Source: RPQK01 sp041946865 (GTDB taxonomy: Bacteria > Acidobacteriota > UBA6911 > RPQK01). From it: a stretch of 9,478 bases of DNA. Both the position numbers and the translations under genes were made by a program. The stretch is from positions 1 through 9,478 of the forward strand of contig JBHGBF010000216.1 in assembly GCA_041946865.1 (NCBI GenBank), read 5' to 3'. The notes under the pieces were generated by a model. It did no database searches. It was given only the letters and a program-made list of their open reading frames with translations, and was not told the origin of the DNA. Within the stretch, counting starts at the first letter, position 1; each line of letters opens with the position of its first letter. This document shows, piece by piece, positions 1 to 7,678 of the stretch.

Positions 1-11
1 GCACCCGACGC

Positions 12-68
12 GCTCCGCAAAAAACGCTGCGCTTGCGGCTCTGTTTTGGAACGCTGCGCTTTCGGAGC
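12..68. repeat. Two-copy imperfect tandem repeat (26-27 bp unit), hairpin-forming
   Basis: The 12-mer AACGCTGCGCTT occurs at 23-34 and again at 50-61, and a GCTC tetramer precedes each copy (12-15 and 38-41), giving a unit of 26-27 bp. Each unit can fold: CCGCAA (15-20) pairs with TTGCGG (33-38), and GCTCTG (38-43) pairs with CGGAGC (63-68) with one G-T wobble. No open reading frame with coding character covers the region. It looks like a degenerate intergenic repeat. Whether it is dispersed in the genome cannot be seen from this window. Confidence 0.5.
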
Positions 69-79
69 CTCGCCGTACG

Positions 80-105
80 AAAACTGAGGGGTTACCCTCG
101 GTTTT
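80..105 (+). terminator. Intrinsic (rho-independent) terminator of an upstream gene
   Basis: AAAACTGAGGG (80-90) pairs with CCCTCGGTTTT (95-105) across a four-base loop, GTTA. This makes an 11-bp stem with one G-U wobble, a GC-rich top half and an A tract/T tract at the base, the classic intrinsic-terminator form. The A tract on one side and T tract on the other would let it work in both directions. It sits just before the proposed lepB promoter, so it most likely ends a transcript entering from the left, whose gene lies outside the window. One arm recurs at the far right end of the window. Confidence 0.75.
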
Positions 106-109
106 GGAT

Positions 110-138
110 TTGGGTTGTGGCCACCGATCGTTTATTAT
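110..138 (+). promoter_or_regulatory. Putative sigma70-type promoter for lepB
   Basis: TTGGGT (110-115, three of six matches to TTGACA) is followed after 17 bp by TATTAT (133-138, five of six matches to TATAAT). The predicted start near 145 would leave a leader of about 27 nt before the ATG at 172. It lies directly downstream of a terminator, where a new unit would need its own promoter. The weak -35 keeps confidence moderate. Confidence 0.4.
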
Positions 139-171
139 ATTGATGCGGAAAACGAAAAGGCAGTAGTGTGC

Positions 172-756
172 ATGGAAGAGAACGCCCCTTCTGAACAGAT
201 TGTCAAGGAGAATCCCACGTTCGAGAAGAGCGAGGTTGCTCAGCTTCTTCGAGAGATCCGCAACTGGACCCGCGACATTTTTTTCGCGGCTCTGACCGCT
301 ATCCTGATCGTGGTCTTCGTGGTGCAGCCGGTCAAAGTCGAAGGGACGAGCATGCAGCCCAGGCTGTTGGATCAGGAGCGTATTTTCGTCAATAAGTTTA
401 TCTACCATTTCTCAGGCATTGAGCGGGGAGACATTGTCGTTTTCTGGTACCCGAAAGATCCCACCAAGTCCTTCATCAAGAGAGTTGTGGGCCTTCCCGG
501 CGAAGTGGTCGAAATCCGATCCGGCGTGGTCTTCATCAACGGCAAGCCCCTCCCTGAGCAGTACGTGACGCCCGAGTATTTCGACTACGCGTCTTGTCCC
601 CCTCAAAAGGTGGCGCCGAACAGTTATTTTGTGCTGGGTGATCACCGTAACTCGAGCAACGACAGCCGGCACTGGGGGGCGGTTCCGGCGGAAAACGTGT
701 TCGGCAAAGCCATCTTTCGCTACTGGCCCGTTTCAAAGCTGGGGTTGATCGACTAG
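172..756 (+). CDS. lepB: Signal peptidase I
   Basis: This is the membrane-bound serine protease that removes signal peptides from exported preproteins at the outer face of the inner membrane (S26 family, Ser/Lys dyad). Numbering from ATG 172 (194 aa), a charged cytoplasmic N-terminus is followed by one hydrophobic segment at about 35-54. The catalytic Ser is Ser60 in GTSMQP, and the general-base Lys is Lys103 in FIKRVVGLPGE. The box E region at 156-166 carries GDHRNSSNDSR. At about 194 residues it is a minimal form, much shorter than the 324-residue E. coli enzyme, with a single membrane anchor and no large extra beta domain. The same frame is open from a TTG at 115 and a GTG at 166. I prefer ATG 172 because the extra 19 residues lie over the proposed promoter; the ribosome site is weak (AAGG near 157). 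The 119-bp gap to carA suggests a separate unit. Confidence 0.93.
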   Translation: MEENAPSEQIVKENPTFEKSEVAQLLREIRNWTRDIFFAALTAILIVVFVVQPVKVEGTSMQPRLLDQERIFVNKFIYHFSGIERGDIVVFWYPKDPTKSFIKRVVGLPGEVVEIRSGVVFINGKPLPEQYVTPEYFDYASCPPQKVAPNSYFVLGDHRNSSNDSRHWGAVPAENVFGKAIFRYWPVSKLGLID

Positions 757-798
757 TGTCTGCCGGCTGACTGGCGCTCTCCGCACTCAGGCCGACAC
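756..798 (+). other. Imperfect hairpin in the lepB-carA gap
   Basis: GTGTCTGCC (756-764) can pair with GGCCGACAC (790-798) with one internal mismatch, leaving a loop of about 25 nt. The left arm starts at the last base of the lepB stop codon. No T tract follows, so it is not a convincing intrinsic terminator. It could be a weak 3' end structure or a leader structure ahead of carA. The rest of the 757-875 gap shows only a ribosome site and no convincing promoter. Confidence 0.25.
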
Positions 799-875
799 CC
801 GATAGCCCGTGACGAAGCAGGCTGGAGATCCCCGAGAACGGTAGAATTCAGATCCGGAGGACATAGAGTACAGGC

Positions 876-1967
876 ATGACTGGCGAGAAGGCAGTTCTGT
901 ATCTGGAAGACGGAACGCAATTTGAGGGGCGGGGTTTTGGGGCTCGGGCCGAGTCGCTCGGCGAGGTGGTCTTCAACACCTCGATGACCGGATACCAGGA
1001 AGTCCTCACCGATCCTTCCTATGCGGGTCAGATTGTGACCATGACTCATCCCGAAATCGGCAACTACGGGACCAATTCCGAAGACGTCGAATCGGCCAGG
1101 CCGTTTGTCGAGGGATTCGTGGTGCGTGAGTGCAGTCCGGTCTTCAGCAACTGGCGCGGCACGCTCACCCTGGACCGGTATCTCGCCGACCATGGCATCA
1201 CGGGCATCTCGGAGATCGATACGCGGGCGTTGGTGCGGCACATCCGGAATCGCGGCGCCATGCGTGGCATCATCTCGGCGCTGGACCACTGTCCGGAAAG
1301 CCTCAGGGAGAAAGTCCTCAAGCACCCGCCCATGACGGGGAGCGACTACGTCAAGGCGGTCACCGCTCCGCAACCGTATTCCTGGGAGAAGACCGGCGCC
1401 CGTTTTCGCGTGGTGGCCTATGACTTCGGGATCAAGACAAATATCCTGCGCTGCCTGAGCGCCCATGGCTGCGATCTGACCATCGTTCCGGCCCCAACGG
1501 CGGCGGAAGACGTGCTGGCGCTCAAGCCCCACGGAGTCTTTCTTTCCAACGGTCCCGGAGACCCAGAGCCCCTCGACTACATTTACAGCAACATCCGCAA
1601 GCTGCTTGGCAAGACCCCGATTTTCGGGATCTGTCTCGGCCATCAGCTCCTCGGGCTGGCCTTTGGCGGGCGGACCTACAAGTTGAAGTTCGGCCATCGC
1701 GGCGGCAACCAGCCGGTCAAAAACCTGCTCACCAACAAGGTCGAGATTACGACCCACAATCACGGTTTCGCGGTCGACGCGGATTCCCTGAACGACCGCG
1801 AGATTCAACTGACCCACATGAACCTGAACGACAAGACACTTGAGGGAATGCGGCATCGTTATCTGCCCGTTTTTTCCGTACAGTATCACCCGGAAGCCGC
1901 GCCAGGCCCGCACGACTCCCTGTACCTGTTTGACGAGTTTGCCCGGCAGATGGCTGAGCATTCGTAG
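876..1967 (+). CDS. carA: Carbamoyl-phosphate synthase small (glutaminase) subunit
   Basis: CarA hydrolyses glutamine and channels ammonia to CarB, which makes carbamoyl phosphate for pyrimidine and arginine synthesis in the cytoplasm. The 363-aa protein has the CPSase small-chain N-terminal domain (about 1-150, with the signature stretch TSMTGYQEVLTDPSY) and a C-terminal class I glutamine amidotransferase domain (about 175-363). Visible landmarks are NGPGDP at 225-230, the nucleophile Cys253 in GICLGHQLLG, and the triad partners His338 and Glu340 in YHPE. The length is typical of the family. ATG 876 is the first possible start after an in-frame TAG at 864. GGAGG at 856-860 is the only good ribosome site, but its spacing of 15 nt is long. 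The gene is followed 14 bp later by carB, so the two subunits are surely co-transcribed. Confidence 0.97.
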   Translation: MTGEKAVLYLEDGTQFEGRGFGARAESLGEVVFNTSMTGYQEVLTDPSYAGQIVTMTHPEIGNYGTNSEDVESARPFVEGFVVRECSPVFSNWRGTLTLDRYLADHGITGISEIDTRALVRHIRNRGAMRGIISALDHCPESLREKVLKHPPMTGSDYVKAVTAPQPYSWEKTGARFRVVAYDFGIKTNILRCLSAHGCDLTIVPAPTAAEDVLALKPHGVFLSNGPGDPEPLDYIYSNIRKLLGKTPIFGICLGHQLLGLAFGGRTYKLKFGHRGGNQPVKNLLTNKVEITTHNHGFAVDADSLNDREIQLTHMNLNDKTLEGMRHRYLPVFSVQYHPEAAPGPHDSLYLFDEFARQMAEHS

Positions 1968-1981
1968 AAGAGCAAGAGGCG

Positions 1982-4900
1982 ATGCCAAGAAGAAACGACA
2001 TCAAACGAATCCTGATCGTCGGGTCCGGACCGATTGTGATCGGCCAGGCGTGCGAATTTGACTATTCGGGCACCCAGGCCTGCAAGGCGCTGCTCAGCGA
2101 TGGCTTCGAAGTCGTCCTGGTCAACTCGAACCCGGCGACTATCATGACCGACCCCGAGTTGGCCACACGCACCTACGTGGAGCCCCTGACTGCCGAATAC
2201 GTGGCTGAAATCATCAGGCGCGAACGCCCGGACGCGCTTCTGCCCACGGTAGGAGGACAAACCGGCCTGAATGTGTCCGTGGAACTGGCAGAGGCCGGAG
2301 TTCTCGATCAGTGCTCGGTTGAGATGATCGGCGCCAAGCTGAACGCCATCAAGGTGGCCGAGGATCGGAGACTGTTTCGCGCGGCCATGGAAGAAATCGG
2401 CCTTCAGGTGCCGCGTTCAGGTCTTGCCAACAGCCTGAAAGAGGCAAAGGCCATCGCCGCGGATCTGGGTCTTCCGGCGATTATCCGTCCGTCCTTCACT
2501 CTGGGCGGGTCGGGAAGCGGCATAGCTTACAACACGGAGGAGTTTGAAGAGATTGCGGGACGCGGTCTTCAGCTGTCGCCGATTCACGAAATCCTGGTCG
2601 AAGAGTCGATCATCGGCTGGAAGGAATTCGAGCTCGAGGTGATGCGCGACCTGAACGACAACGTTGTTATCATCTGCTCGATCGAAAACTTCGACCCGAT
2701 GGGTGTACACACGGGTGACTCGATCACGGTCGCACCGGCTCAGACGCTGACCGATCGTGAATACCAGGCCATGCGCGACGCGGCCATCAAGATCATCCGC
2801 CGGGTCGGTGTCGAAACGGGCGGATCCAACATTCAGTTCGCGGTCAATCCGACCGACGGACGGATGGTCGTTATCGAGATGAACCCGCGCGTCAGCCGGA
2901 GCTCTGCTCTGGCCTCCAAAGCCACGGGATTTCCGATTGCGAAGATCGCGGCGAAGCTGGCGGTCGGCTACACGCTCGACGAAATACCGAACGACATTAC
3001 ACTGAAGACTCCCGCCTCTTTCGAGCCGACACTCGACTACGTGGTAGTCAAGATCCCGAAGTGGAACTTCGAGAAGTTTCCGGAAGCCAGCCCGGTGCTC
3101 GGTTCTCAGATGAAATCAGTCGGAGAAGTCATGGCCATCGGCCGGACGTTCCGAGAAGCGCTGTTGAAGGGCCTGAGGTCGCTTGAGACGGGCAAGACAC
3201 TGGCCTCGGAACGGGTCTCCAAGGAGCATATCCGGGAAAACCTGATTCAGCCGAACCCCAAGCGGCTGGCCTATATGCACCTGGCGTTCCTGGAAGGATA
3301 CACCGTCGACGAGATCTTCGAGCTGACCAAGATCGACCGGTGGTTCCTCAACCAGCTGCAACAGGTGATTGAGAAGAGCGGGGAACTACAGCGCTACACG
3401 CTCGCTACGGTAACGCCGGAAACCATCCGCTCGGCCAAGCGGGAAGGCTTCTCGGACCTCGCGCTAGCCCAGTTCTTCTGTAAGAACGGGAACGGGGACG
3501 AGGGGAGCCGGGTTACGGAGGCCGACCTTTGGAACTACCGGCGCGAACGGGAGATCATGCCCGTCTTTAAACGGGTCGACACCTGCGCGGCTGAGTTCGA
3601 ATCTTATACGCCCTATCTTTATTCGACCTATGAGGCGGAAGATGAGGCCGAACCGTCCGACCAGCCGAAGATCATGATCCTCGGGAGCGGGCCGAATCGC
3701 ATCGGGCAGGGCATTGAGTTCGACTACTGCTGCTGCCACGCGGCCTTCGAGTTGAAGGAAGACGGTTTCGAGACCATCATGGTCAACTGCAATCCGGAGA
3801 CCGTATCGACGGACTATGACACGTCCGACCGGCTCTACTTCGAGCCCCTGACGTTTGAGGACGTGATGGCTATCGTCCAAAAGGAACGGCCTAAGGGCGT
3901 GATCGTCCAGTTCGGGGGGCAAACGCCGCTGAATCTGGCGCTGCCGCTCTTTCGCGCCGGGGTGCCGATCATCGGCACTTCTCCTGAATCCATCGATCTC
4001 GCCGAAGATCGGAAGCGGTTTGGAAAGCTGCTGCGTGACCTGAACATCCCGCAGCCGGAAAACGGGACGGCGATGTCCGTCGAAGAAGCGCGCGACGTGG
4101 CCAAACGTATCGGCTACCCGATCCTGGTCAGGCCTTCTTACGTGTTGGGCGGCCGGGCTATGGCCATTATCTATGACGAGCGCTCGCTGGACCGCTACGT
4201 CACGGAGGCCGTCGATGTTTCGCCGGAGCGACCGATTCTGATCGACAAGTTCCTGGAAGACGCGCGTGAGTATGATGTCGACGCGCTCGCCGACGGCACC
4301 CGCGTCGTCATCGGCGGCATCATGGAGCACATCGAAGAAGCGGGTATTCACTCCGGCGACAGCACTTCGGTGCTTCCTCCAATTGTCATTGAGGATCAGC
4401 ATCTGGACACGATGCGCGACTACACGCGCTGCCTGGGCATGGCGCTCGGGGTGGTGGGCTTGATGAATGTCCAGTTTGCGGTCGTCGAGAACATGGTCTA
4501 CGTACTGGAAGTCAATCCCAGGGCGAGCCGCACGGTCCCGTTCGTCAGCAAGGCGACCGGGGTGCCTCTAGCGAAGATTGCCGCCCGGCTGATGATCGGG
4601 AAAACCCTCGAAGAGCTCGGGATTGTACGGGACCTCCAGGTGCGGTCCTGTTTCATCAAGACGCCGGTCTTCCCGTTTCTGAAGTTTCAAGGTGTCGACA
4701 CGATTCTCGGTCCGGAAATGAAATCCACCGGCGAGGTGATGGGGGCTTCGGACAGTTTCGGATACGCTTATGCCAAGGCCCAGATCAGCGCCGGCGTCTG
4801 TCTTCCCAAGAGCGGTGTGGTCTTTATCAGCGTAAACCAGCGGGACAAACGCTACGTGGCCAACATTGCCCGTGATTTTCAGGAATTGGGGTTCCGGATC

Positions 4901-5227
4901 GTGGCGACGAACGGAACCGCCAAGGTGCTCCGGGAATCTGGACTCGAGGTGGAAACGGTCTACAAGGTCAACGAAGGACGGCCGAACGTCGTGGATTTGA
5001 TCAAGAGCCAGAAGATCGACATGGTCGTGAATACACCGCTCGGGAAGGAGTCCTTTTTTGACGAGAAGGCAATTCGCCGGGCGGCGACCCAATACGGTCT
5101 GCCGTGCATCACGACACTTTCGGCTGCGGCGGCCGCCGTAAGCGCCATACGAGCGCTGCAGCGGGAGCAGATTACCGTGAAGAGCCTTCAGGAATACCAC
5201 GCGGTCAGCCGGGCGCTGATAAGATGA
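1982..5227 (+). CDS. carB: Carbamoyl-phosphate synthase large subunit
   Basis: CarB makes carbamoyl phosphate from bicarbonate, ammonia and two ATP, first step of pyrimidine synthesis and a feeder of arginine synthesis. The 1081-aa length matches the family (1073 in E. coli). Two homologous halves are clear. The first begins RILIVGSGPIVIGQACEFDY and has the ATP-grasp loop GGSGSG at 175-180. The second begins near 563 with MILGSGPNRIGQGIEFDY and has GGRAM at 723-727. A helical oligomerisation region lies between them (about 420-550). The C-terminal MGS-like allosteric domain (about 940-1081) retains TNGTA and NTPLGKES. No frameshift or missing key motif is seen. An AAGAGG at 1974-1979 is close to the start; the ATG 1982 fits the family N-terminus exactly. 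It is the second gene of carAB and runs convergent to glmU. Confidence 0.98.
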   Translation: MPRRNDIKRILIVGSGPIVIGQACEFDYSGTQACKALLSDGFEVVLVNSNPATIMTDPELATRTYVEPLTAEYVAEIIRRERPDALLPTVGGQTGLNVSVELAEAGVLDQCSVEMIGAKLNAIKVAEDRRLFRAAMEEIGLQVPRSGLANSLKEAKAIAADLGLPAIIRPSFTLGGSGSGIAYNTEEFEEIAGRGLQLSPIHEILVEESIIGWKEFELEVMRDLNDNVVIICSIENFDPMGVHTGDSITVAPAQTLTDREYQAMRDAAIKIIRRVGVETGGSNIQFAVNPTDGRMVVIEMNPRVSRSSALASKATGFPIAKIAAKLAVGYTLDEIPNDITLKTPASFEPTLDYVVVKIPKWNFEKFPEASPVLGSQMKSVGEVMAIGRTFREALLKGLRSLETGKTLASERVSKEHIRENLIQPNPKRLAYMHLAFLEGYTVDEIFELTKIDRWFLNQLQQVIEKSGELQRYTLATVTPETIRSAKREGFSDLALAQFFCKNGNGDEGSRVTEADLWNYRREREIMPVFKRVDTCAAEFESYTPYLYSTYEAEDEAEPSDQPKIMILGSGPNRIGQGIEFDYCCCHAAFELKEDGFETIMVNCNPETVSTDYDTSDRLYFEPLTFEDVMAIVQKERPKGVIVQFGGQTPLNLALPLFRAGVPIIGTSPESIDLAEDRKRFGKLLRDLNIPQPENGTAMSVEEARDVAKRIGYPILVRPSYVLGGRAMAIIYDERSLDRYVTEAVDVSPERPILIDKFLEDAREYDVDALADGTRVVIGGIMEHIEEAGIHSGDSTSVLPPIVIEDQHLDTMRDYTRCLGMALGVVGLMNVQFAVVENMVYVLEVNPRASRTVPFVSKATGVPLAKIAARLMIGKTLEELGIVRDLQVRSCFIKTPVFPFLKFQGVDTILGPEMKSTGEVMGASDSFGYAYAKAQISAGVCLPKSGVVFISVNQRDKRYVANIARDFQELGFRIVATNGTAKVLRESGLEVETVYKVNEGRPNVVDLIKSQKIDMVVNTPLGKESFFDEKAIRRAATQYGLPCITTLSAAAAAVSAIRALQREQITVKSLQEYHAVSRALIR

Positions 5228-5257
5228 AGGTGCCACGGAGCCCGGGGACGCACCTTC
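5226..5257. terminator. Hairpin in the carB/glmU convergent gap (candidate bidirectional terminator or REP-like element)
   Basis: GAAGGTGC (5226-5233) and GCACCTTC (5250-5257) form an 8-bp perfect stem with a GC-rich 16-nt loop. The left arm overlaps the carB stop codon and the right arm ends 4 bp before the glmU stop, so the hairpin fills almost the whole gap. No T tract follows directly on either strand (the nearest plus-strand T run is at 5279-5284, inside glmU), so it is not a textbook intrinsic terminator. The position suits a structure that separates convergent transcripts. The arm and its GGGGACGCACC context also resemble REP-type palindromes. Confidence 0.45.
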
Positions 5258-5260
5258 CCG

Positions 5261-6661
5261 TCAGGGCTTCTTCTGGCCTTTTTTCTCAACCCAGCCTTCT
5301 TTGTTGACCTGTCTGCTCCGCGCAATGGCCAGGGATTCCGCGGGAACGTCTTCGGTGATGGTTGAACCGGCTGCCACGTAAGCCCCGGTGTGAATGGTCA
5401 CGGGGGCTACCAGCTGGCTGTCGCTGCCTATGAAGACGCCGTCTTCGATGATGGTCTTGTTCTTCTGCACGCCATCATAGTTGCAGGTGATGGTCCCGGC
5501 CCCGATGTTCACGTCCTTGCCCAGGGTGGCGTCACCAAGGTAGGTCAGGTGGGCGGCCTTGCTCCCCTCCCCAATTGTTGACTTCTTGACTTCGACGAAA
5601 TTGCCTATTCGCGCATTCCCCGCCACGCATGTGTGTTCGCGAAGATGAGCGAACGGGCCGACGGTGGTTCCCTGCCCGACGCTGCTTTTCCTGATGACGG
5701 AGCAGTGGTCAACGACCACGTCTGCTTCGAGGATCGCGTCGGATAAGTGACAGCCGCTGTGGATGATACAGCGGGGACCGATCTGAGTTTTCCCTTCGAG
5801 GAAAACCCCGGGGTAGAGGAGAGTGTCCGGGCCGATGGTTACATCCGGGTCGATGTAGACGGTGGCGGGATTCAGGATCGTCACGCCTTCACGCATCCAC
5901 TTTGCGGCGATCTCGGCTCTCAAGAGCGTCTCGATACGCGCCAGCTCCTCCCGGCTGTTGATGCCGGCCGTCTCCTGAACCGAAAGCGCGGGCACGGCGA
6001 CGACTTTTTTCCCGCGCTCCCTAAGGAGGGCCAGCATGTCGGTCAGATAGTATTCCCCGGCTGCGTTCTGGTTGGAGAGCAGAGGAAGATGCTCAAGCAG
6101 TGTGCTGAGCCGAAAACAGACGAAACCGGCGTTAATTTCACGGATCGCCTTTTCCTCCGGGGAGGTGTCCTTTTCCTCGACAATCCGGGCCGGCATTCCC
6201 TGGCGGTCACGAACGATACGCCCGTAGCCTTGCGGCTCGGGTGTTTCGACGGTGAGAATCACTTCGTCGGCGTCCTCCCTGTCGCGTGTTTCATAGAGAC
6301 GGGCCAGGGTTTCCTGCGCAATCAGCGGCGTATCGCCGTACAGGACGAGGACACTCCCTTCGAGGTCTTTGAGCGCCGGCGTCGCGCACATGGTCGCATG
6401 GCCGGTTCCGAGCTGTTCTTCCTGCAGCGCGAAATCGACTGGGTAGTCGGCCAGGGCCTCGTGAACCGATTCGGATCCATGCCCGAGGACGACCACGATT
6501 CGACCGACGTCCAGAGCGACCAGCCGGTCGAGCAGATGGCAGACCAGCGGTTTGCCGCACAGCTTGTGGAGAAGCTTGGGCTTTTCCGATTTGAAGCGAG
6601 TACTCTTCCCGGCAGCGAGGACAACAGCGTGCCGCTGCTTAGGAGTCGTTGATTCGGTCAT
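5261..6661 (-). CDS. glmU: Bifunctional GlcN-1-P acetyltransferase / GlcNAc-1-P uridyltransferase
   Basis: GlmU makes UDP-GlcNAc, the precursor of peptidoglycan and lipopolysaccharide, by acetylating glucosamine-1-phosphate and then joining it to UTP. The 466-aa protein has an N-terminal Rossmann-like pyrophosphorylase domain (about 1-235): LAAGKSTRFKSEKPK at 15-29, LGTGHA, GDTPL with Asp110, GYGRIV, and Asn235. A C-terminal left-handed beta-helix of hexapeptide repeats (about 260-450) follows. By my alignment from memory, the acetyl-site residues known from E. coli are all kept with a constant +8 offset: Arg341, Lys359, His371 (catalytic base), Tyr374, Asn385, Asn394 and Lys400. Both activities should therefore be intact. 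The start ATG overlaps the yvcK stop by 4 bp (ATGA), so translation is probably coupled. It is the last gene of the TPR-yvcK-glmU operon. Confidence 0.97.
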   Translation of the reverse strand: MTESTTPKQRHAVVLAAGKSTRFKSEKPKLLHKLCGKPLVCHLLDRLVALDVGRIVVVLGHGSESVHEALADYPVDFALQEEQLGTGHATMCATPALKDLEGSVLVLYGDTPLIAQETLARLYETRDREDADEVILTVETPEPQGYGRIVRDRQGMPARIVEEKDTSPEEKAIREINAGFVCFRLSTLLEHLPLLSNQNAAGEYYLTDMLALLRERGKKVVAVPALSVQETAGINSREELARIETLLRAEIAAKWMREGVTILNPATVYIDPDVTIGPDTLLYPGVFLEGKTQIGPRCIIHSGCHLSDAILEADVVVDHCSVIRKSSVGQGTTVGPFAHLREHTCVAGNARIGNFVEVKKSTIGEGSKAAHLTYLGDATLGKDVNIGAGTITCNYDGVQKNKTIIEDGVFIGSDSQLVAPVTIHTGAYVAAGSTITEDVPAESLAIARSRQVNKEGWVEKKGQKKP

Positions 6662-7671
6662 CGCGCGGTTTCCTTGTCGAAGATTTCGAGAACGGCTTCC
6701 GCCAGCCGGTTGGAGTCATGACGAACCACTTCACCCTCGTGGGCCAGGTCTCGCTCGTGGACGCTCAGTCCCATCTTTTCGAGAGCGGAAATGTCGTTTT
6801 GAACCGGACCTGCCCCCTGCTCGAGATAACGTCTGAGAAGAGAGTCGGAAATGGACTGTGAATTCAGCAGGACGTGAGGAAACAGAGTCGGGCGCCCGGT
6901 ATGGCGGGCGATGGCGTCAACGTGCTGCGACGCGGAAAAACCCATGGTCTCTCCCGGCTGAGTCATCAGGTTCCCCACGTAAATCTTGACAGCAGTCGCC
7001 CGCTCTATGGCGTCGGCCACGCCGGGTACGAGAAGGTTCGGGATCAGGCTGGTGAAAAGCGACCCGGGACCCAGGGTAATGATATCGGCATGCGCGATGG
7101 CGTCCAGAGTTTCGGACAAGGGCTGGCAAGAGGCAGGTTCAAGGCTGATACGCTCAATGGGAGCGCCGCATTTGGAGATGCGCGTTTCTCCACGGATCTC
7201 CCGCCCATCCGCCAAGACCGCCCGGAGCGTGATGTTCTCTGTTGTGGAAGGCAGGATGTGTCCCTCGACTGCGAGGACCTGGCTGGACAAGCGAACGGCG
7301 TGGGCAAAGTCGCCCGTAATGTCGGTGAGCGCCGTCAACAGAAGGTTGCCCAGGCTGTGGTCGCGGAGCTCGCCGCCCGCCGAGAAACGGTAGCGGAACA
7401 GCCTGGTCATAAGCAGCTCATCACTCGCCAGCGCAACCAGGCAGTTGCGGATGTCGCCAGGTGCAGGGGTGGGGAAGTGATTGCGGATTCGGCCGGAGGA
7501 ACCTCCGTCATCAGATACGGTGACGACTGCCGCGATATTCTTCAGGGTGAGCGTGTGACCGTCCAGGCGGAAGGGGGAATGTCGAGAAATATGCTTCAAG
7601 CCCGAAAGCAGCGTGGAGAGGCCGGTGCCCCCGCCCAGACTGACCACTTTGATGTCGGCAAGACCTTGCAT
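6658..7671 (-). CDS. yvcK: YvcK/GlmR-family protein (CofD-like), UDP-sugar-binding regulator
   Basis: The protein belongs to the YvcK/CofD-like family. In Bacillus subtilis YvcK (renamed GlmR) is needed for growth on gluconeogenic carbon sources, affects cell-wall synthesis, binds UDP-GlcNAc and stimulates GlmS. The 337-aa sequence shows the Rossmann loop VVSLGGGTGLSTLL (9-22), VSDDGGSSGRIR (52-63), PAPGDIRNCLVALA (69-82), TLGPGSLFTSLIPNLLV (199-215) and YVGNLMTQPGET (231-242). No F420-pathway neighbours are present, so a CofD transferase role is unlikely. Residues about 30-46 form a stretch longer than the linker I recall between the first strand-loop and VTVSDDGG. The ATG is 7 bp past the TPR gene stop, and the gene's stop overlaps the glmU start. 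A role in tuning the amino-sugar pathway is inferred from family and context. Confidence 0.93.
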   Translation of the reverse strand: MQGLADIKVVSLGGGTGLSTLLSGLKHISRHSPFRLDGHTLTLKNIAAVVTVSDDGGSSGRIRNHFPTPAPGDIRNCLVALASDELLMTRLFRYRFSAGGELRDHSLGNLLLTALTDITGDFAHAVRLSSQVLAVEGHILPSTTENITLRAVLADGREIRGETRISKCGAPIERISLEPASCQPLSETLDAIAHADIITLGPGSLFTSLIPNLLVPGVADAIERATAVKIYVGNLMTQPGETMGFSASQHVDAIARHTGRPTLFPHVLLNSQSISDSLLRRYLEQGAGPVQNDISALEKMGLSVHERDLAHEGEVVRHDSNRLAEAVLEIFDKETAR

Positions 7672-7678
7672 TCAGGTA

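Noticed and set aside
115..171. N-terminal extension of lepB from TTG 115
   Set aside because: The stretch overlaps a likely promoter, uses a rare start without a ribosome site, and adds residues not needed by the family; ATG 172 fits better, though GTG 166 cannot be excluded.
842..847. TAGAAT as a -10 box for carA
   Set aside because: No acceptable -35 lies 15-19 bp upstream, so a promoter here is not supported by sequence alone.
753..1988. Long open frame (411 codons) on the minus strand opposite carA
   Set aside because: It mirrors the strongly supported carA gene, its translation shows no recognisable domain, and codon bias in GC-rich genes commonly opens the antisense frame.
3464..4402. 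312-codon antisense frame inside carB
   Set aside because: Fully within carB, without a family-like motif; explained as an antisense shadow.
5747..6652. 301-codon plus-strand frame opposite glmU
   Set aside because: Fully inside intact glmU; low-complexity charged translation with no domain pattern.
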